The notes under the pieces are model-generated. The model was not told where the DNA came from. It saw only the letters and a program-made list of their open reading frames with translations, and made no database searches. A program made the translations under genes and the position numbers. This document shows, piece by piece, positions 5,191 through 8,500 of a DNA stretch of 8,500 nt. The first letter of the stretch is position 1; every line of letters begins with the position of its first letter. Source of the DNA: Synechococcales cyanobacterium PMM_0002 (GTDB lineage: Bacteria > Cyanobacteriota > Cyanobacteriia > Elainellales > Elainellaceae); contig CASBQX010000176.1 in assembly GCA_949127925.1 (NCBI GenBank), forward strand, positions 1 through 8,500, given 5' to 3'.

Positions 5191-5242
5191 CTTGATTCCT
5201 CACGCTGAGTCAGTGACAGCCTGATCACGTTCTTGATTCAAG

Positions 5243-7057
5243 CTACCGTCTGGGCGCTAGCCCCTCGGCATAGCCCTGCTTCATGAAATTTAACATGCGT
5301 TGTCGTGCGTCTAGAGCAGTTTGAAAGTCAGGCTTGAGCTGAGCCGCCTTGTCATACGACGCTAGGGCAGACTCATATTTTTCCATGCCTTCTAGCACCC
5401 GCCCTCGATCGTGCCATGCCCAAATATTGTCGGGTTGCAGCTTGAGGACGCGGTTGTAGGCCGCTACAGCTTCGGTTGGTTTTTGTAAATGCTCTAGCAC
5501 TGTCCCCAGCTTAAACCAGGCGAGGTGGTCTTCAGGATTCAGTTTGACCACTTGCCCGTAAGACGCGATCGCCCCCTCATAGTGCTGCATTTTTTCTAGC
5601 GCCATGCCCCGCATCAGCCACGCGAGTGGATCGTCTGGGTTGTCGCGGATGGCTTGCTCACAGGAGGCGATCGCCTCTTCATAGTGCTGCAATCCATACA
5701 GCCGATCGACCTGTTTCAGCTGGCTCAATACCTGTTTTCGCCCCTGCACCGCTGGGTCAAAATCTGGTTTTAGCTGCACTGCCCGATCGTAGGAGGCAAC
5801 CGCTTCTTCATAACGCTGTGAGCTTTCTAGCACTTTACCCCGATCATGCCATGCCCAATAATTATCCGGCTGCAAGCGAATGACCGTGTCATAGGCATAG
5901 ACAGCTTCTTCATAGAGCTGCAATAGTTCTAATGCCTTGCCGCGCTTAAACCAGGCCAAATAATCTTCGGGCTGCAAATGAATCACCCGGTCGTAAGATT
6001 CCACCGCTTCGGCATGCGCTTTTAAGCTGTCGAGGGTCAGCCCGCGCTTAAACCAAATCAAATAATCGGTTGGCTGGGCTTGAGCTGCTTTATCGTAGCA
6101 GGCGATCGCCTCTCGGTAGCGCTGCTGCTGAAACAGCTCATCCCCCCGTTCTACCCAAACTAAGTGCCCCTCAGAGCCAAAGGCTTTCCCCGTTGGGAAA
6201 CTTACCGTACTGTGATTCGGCAGCGCCAAGGGAGCCAAGACATGTAGCGCTTCTAGCGCATCTGATGCGGTTTGGTACCGCTGGCGGAAGTCATAGCGCA
6301 CCATGCGGTCAATAATATCTGCCAACTCAGGGCTAACATCAACCGTATCTCGCCAGATAATTTCACCCGTGCGCGGATCTTCTGCCAGTTGGGACGGGTA
6401 AACTCCCGTAATTGCCTGTAGCCCTACCATCCCGACCGCGTAGACATCGCTGCTAAAACGCGGCTTTCCGGCAATTTGTTCGTTAGGCATATAGCCTGCC
6501 GAACCAATGGCGATCGTAATACTAGTTTGCTGACCATCGGTATCTAGCGGGGTCGGCACATTGATCTGTTTAACCGCCCCAAAGTCGATCAAGACAATTC
6601 GCTGATCGCATTCCCGTCGAATCAGATTAGACGGTTTGATATCGCGGTGAATCACCTGCTGCTGATGGACAAACTCTAGCGTTGTCAAGATATCTTGCAT
6701 CAGGGCAATGACCTGAGGCTCACTCTGCGATTTGCTAGCTCTCAGTTCCCGACTGAGCAGTTGCCCCTCAATTAGCTCCTGCACCAGATAAAATTCTTGC
6801 TGTTCTTCAAAATGAGCAAACAGGCGAGGAATCTGCTCATGGCTGCCCAAGCTGCATAGCACTTCTGCTTCGCGGTCAAACAAGCGCCGTGCCGACTGAT
6901 AAGACGCGGGTTCGGTGATCTTGGGTTTGAGCAGTTTCACGACACAGGGAGGTTTTCCGGGGAGGTGTTGATCTTCAGCCAGATAGGTCTGGCTAAAGCC
7001 ACCTCCACCTAGGTGTCGGACAATTTGGTATCGACCCCCGATGGTTCTTCCCAGCAT
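5243..7057 (-). CDS. Serine/threonine protein kinase with eight C-terminal TPRs
   Basis: With the start at 7057 the product has 604 residues. The kinase domain (about 10-270) is of the bacterial Hanks type: glycine loop GGGGFSQT (17-24), ATP lysine K41 (CVVKLLK), catalytic loop HRDIKPSN (137-144), DFG (158-160) and an activation-segment end GSAGYMPNEQ (185-194). All key residues are present, so it should be active. A linker leads to eight TPRs (305-578) arranged as two four-repeat blocks exactly 145 residues apart. No membrane segment or signal peptide is seen, so it is probably cytosolic and uses the TPRs for partner binding. The start MLGRTIGGRYQIVRHLGGGG is typical of cyanobacterial kinases of this group. 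A TTG at 7105, with a GAGGGA upstream, would add 16 residues. Substrate unknown. It is convergent with ccmO and not part of that operon. Confidence 0.92.
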   Translation of the reverse strand: MLGRTIGGRYQIVRHLGGGGFSQTYLAEDQHLPGKPPCVVKLLKPKITEPASYQSARRLFDREAEVLCSLGSHEQIPRLFAHFEEQQEFYLVQELIEGQLLSRELRASKSQSEPQVIALMQDILTTLEFVHQQQVIHRDIKPSNLIRRECDQRIVLIDFGAVKQINVPTPLDTDGQQTSITIAIGSAGYMPNEQIAGKPRFSSDVYAVGMVGLQAITGVYPSQLAEDPRTGEIIWRDTVDVSPELADIIDRMVRYDFRQRYQTASDALEALHVLAPLALPNHSTVSFPTGKAFGSEGHLVWVERGDELFQQQRYREAIACYDKAAQAQPTDYLIWFKRGLTLDSLKAHAEAVESYDRVIHLQPEDYLAWFKRGKALELLQLYEEAVYAYDTVIRLQPDNYWAWHDRGKVLESSQRYEEAVASYDRAVQLKPDFDPAVQGRKQVLSQLKQVDRLYGLQHYEEAIASCEQAIRDNPDDPLAWLMRGMALEKMQHYEGAIASYGQVVKLNPEDHLAWFKLGTVLEHLQKPTEAVAAYNRVLKLQPDNIWAWHDRGRVLEGMEKYESALASYDKAAQLKPDFQTALDARQRMLNFMKQGYAEGLAPRR

Positions 7058-7374
7058 ACAAAAGGTTTCCCAGAGATTGGACGAACAGACGTTCTCAGGA
7101 ATCAACTGGTTCCCTCACTTTACCTAGCCCTCAATCCCCTGAGAGAGCGTGACGCATAAAGTAAGGAACCCCACATTCAGTATGACGATCCAAATGCGAA
7201 GTTCTTTGAACGGTTTATCAAGATTGGACTAAATTCTATAAATAGTTGGTGTGAATTACCATGAGGCAAATGCTGACAGTGTGTGGCTTTAGCAAGGTGC
7301 AATCACCTCTGGCATCCGTAAATTTTCTGTGAACCTAGGGTAGTCTGAGGTCAATGGCAGCGTAGAACATTGGG
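7058..7374. promoter_or_regulatory. Divergent intergenic region between the kinase and the CpcT/CpeT-family gene
   Basis: Promoters for both flanking genes should lie here. An imperfect inverted repeat, GGTTCCCTCACTTTA (7108-7122) and TAAAGTAAGGAACC (7157-7170), encloses 34 bases. It lies near the kinase start, so it may be an operator or 5'-leader hairpin. An AT-rich TATAAATAG at 7237-7245 is a possible -10 element for the plus-strand gene, without a convincing -35 at the usual distance. No coding frame is supported in the region. Confidence 0.4.
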
Positions 7375-7974
7375 ATGTCCATGGCCTCTAACCTGATTTT
7401 GCCAACCGTGGCGCAGTGGCTGGCTGGAGTGTTTGAGAATCGTGCTCAGTCTATGGCTCAACCCGCCTGGTTTGTCCATCTCCGGCTGTGGCACCGACCG
7501 CTACCGCACCGTCTTCAGGGTCATTTAGCCCTATTTGCCGAACAGGCCAATGCGCTGTTTTTAGACAAGCCCTATCGACAGCGTGTTTTAATTCTTCAGG
7601 AACTAAGCTCTGAGCGCATTCAGGTGCAGTATTTGGCGCTGAAGCATCCTGAGCAGTTTTGTGGGGCAGGGGCTAATTCTGAGCAGTTGCAGTCCTTAGG
7701 TTGGGATGATCTGGACTGGCTGCCGGGATGTGCCCTAACCTTGACCTCGCAGGGCAACTCATTTGTGGCGCAGCCAGAACCCGGCGATCGCTGCTATTTT
7801 CAATATGACGGCAAAACTCGACAGGTGGTGTTGGGGTTTGAGGTGACCAGCAACAGCTTTCATAGCTATGACCGAGGGGTTGATCCGGAGACTGGACAGT
7901 CTCTTTGGGGTGCCTTGATGGGGCCTTATGACTATGCGAAGTGTGTAGATTTTGCGGCAGAATTGCCTGCCTAG
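7375..7974 (+). CDS. Chromophore lyase, CpcT/CpeT family
   Basis: The 199-residue protein belongs to the CpcT/CpeT family, which attaches (or helps attach) bilins to a cysteine of phycobiliprotein beta subunits; CpcT acts on Cys-153 of beta-phycocyanin. Family features seen in order are HLRLWHRPLP (35-44), EQAN…DKPYRQRVL (56-72), a GAGANSEQLQSL block (97-108), LPGCALTL (116-123), GNSF..QPEPGDRC (127-140), the FEV segment, YDRGVDPETGQSLWGALMGPYDY (165-187) and a Phe-Ala-Glu end. It is divergent from canonical CpcT in several blocks (CGAGAN instead of a GASRD-type motif), so it may be a paralogue with another substrate; I give no symbol. Two ATGs, 7375 and 7381, are both possible starts. It lies upstream of the groEL terminator and has no phycobilisome gene beside it in the window. 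Confidence 0.82.
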   Translation: MSMASNLILPTVAQWLAGVFENRAQSMAQPAWFVHLRLWHRPLPHRLQGHLALFAEQANALFLDKPYRQRVLILQELSSERIQVQYLALKHPEQFCGAGANSEQLQSLGWDDLDWLPGCALTLTSQGNSFVAQPEPGDRCYFQYDGKTRQVVLGFEVTSNSFHSYDRGVDPETGQSLWGALMGPYDYAKCVDFAAELPA

Positions 7975-8010
7975 TGCAGAGTTTCCTGCACAGCGCCGAA
8001 TCACCTCTAT

Positions 8011-8049
8011 AAAAAAATGGCGGCACGTTTAACGTCCCGCCATTTTCTA
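8011..8049. terminator. Bidirectional intrinsic terminator between the CpcT/CpeT-family gene and groEL
   Basis: AAAATGGCGG (8014-8023) pairs perfectly with CCGCCATTTT (8037-8046). An inner ACGT/ACGT pair (8025-8028, 8032-8035) continues the stem after one C-C mismatch around a TTA loop. A run of seven A's on the left and T's on the right give a U tract in both directions, matching the convergent genes on either side. Confidence 0.85.
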
Positions 8050-8088
8050 TGCCGCTCTATTGGGCAGCTGTTGATCGAGCCGAGCCAA

Positions 8089-8500
<412 letters not shown>

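Larger units (their letters stand above)
718..7791. repeat. Dispersed HIP1 octamers GCGATCGC, eleven copies
   Basis: GCGATCGC begins at 718, 1462, 1513, 3137, 3815, 4031, 4885, 5565, 5667, 6102 and 7784. This octamer is strongly over-represented in many cyanobacterial genomes, and its density here is far above chance. It lies in both genes and spacers. The first 717 bases have none. Confidence 0.9.

Noticed and set aside
5191..5242. Terminator between ccmO and the kinase gene
   Set aside because: Only a weak dyad (CTGA/TCAG with flanking TCAC/GTGA) with almost no loop and no T run is visible in this 52 bp gap.

Overview
The window comes from a beta-cyanobacterium. It carries a beta-carboxysome shell and assembly operon, a CpcT/CpeT-type bilin lyase gene and eleven copies of the HIP1 octamer GCGATCGC. 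I did not identify species or genus. The gene order ccmK-L-M-N-O with one ccmK next to ccmL and ccmO inside the cluster is the Synechococcus elongatus PCC 7942-like arrangement, not the Synechocystis one, where ccmO lies elsewhere.

Layout. Positions 1-88 hold the C-terminal end of a ribbon-helix-helix (CopG-like) protein followed by a hairpin. Positions 89-791 are a long gene-poor stretch with a 3 x 26 bp tandem repeat whose core is a 15 bp palindrome, one doubtful small minus-strand ORF, and a sharp dyad just upstream of ccmK. Positions 792-5190 (+) hold ccmK, ccmL, ccmM, ccmN and ccmO. The ccmL-ccmM spacer (211 bp) holds a hairpin and a regular array of T-tracts. The ccmM-ccmN spacer (289 bp) holds a large palindromic, MITE-like repeat. 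Positions 5243-7057 (-) hold a Ser/Thr kinase with eight TPRs, convergent with ccmO. A divergent intergenic region (7058-7374) separates it from a CpcT/CpeT-family gene (7375-7974, +), which meets the 3' end of a chaperonin GroEL gene (8089 to beyond the window, -) across a strong bidirectional terminator.

How the genes work together. CcmK forms hexameric facets, CcmL pentameric vertices and CcmO a tandem-domain trimeric shell tile. CcmM gathers Rubisco through three Rubisco-small-subunit-like modules. CcmN bridges CcmM to the shell through its C-terminal encapsulation peptide. Two sequence details predict physiology. The gamma-carbonic-anhydrase domain of CcmM keeps its three zinc histidines but has no cysteine pair at the position of the activating disulfide, so it is probably inactive and the host should carry a CcaA-type enzyme elsewhere. 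All three Rubisco-binding modules carry the redox cysteine pair.

I found no convincing new multi-gene system. The most unusual signals are non-coding (the palindromic tandem array, the phased T-tracts, the palindromic element inside the ccm operon), plus an exact 145-residue duplication of a four-TPR block in the kinase and a ten-fold GGM tail on GroEL.
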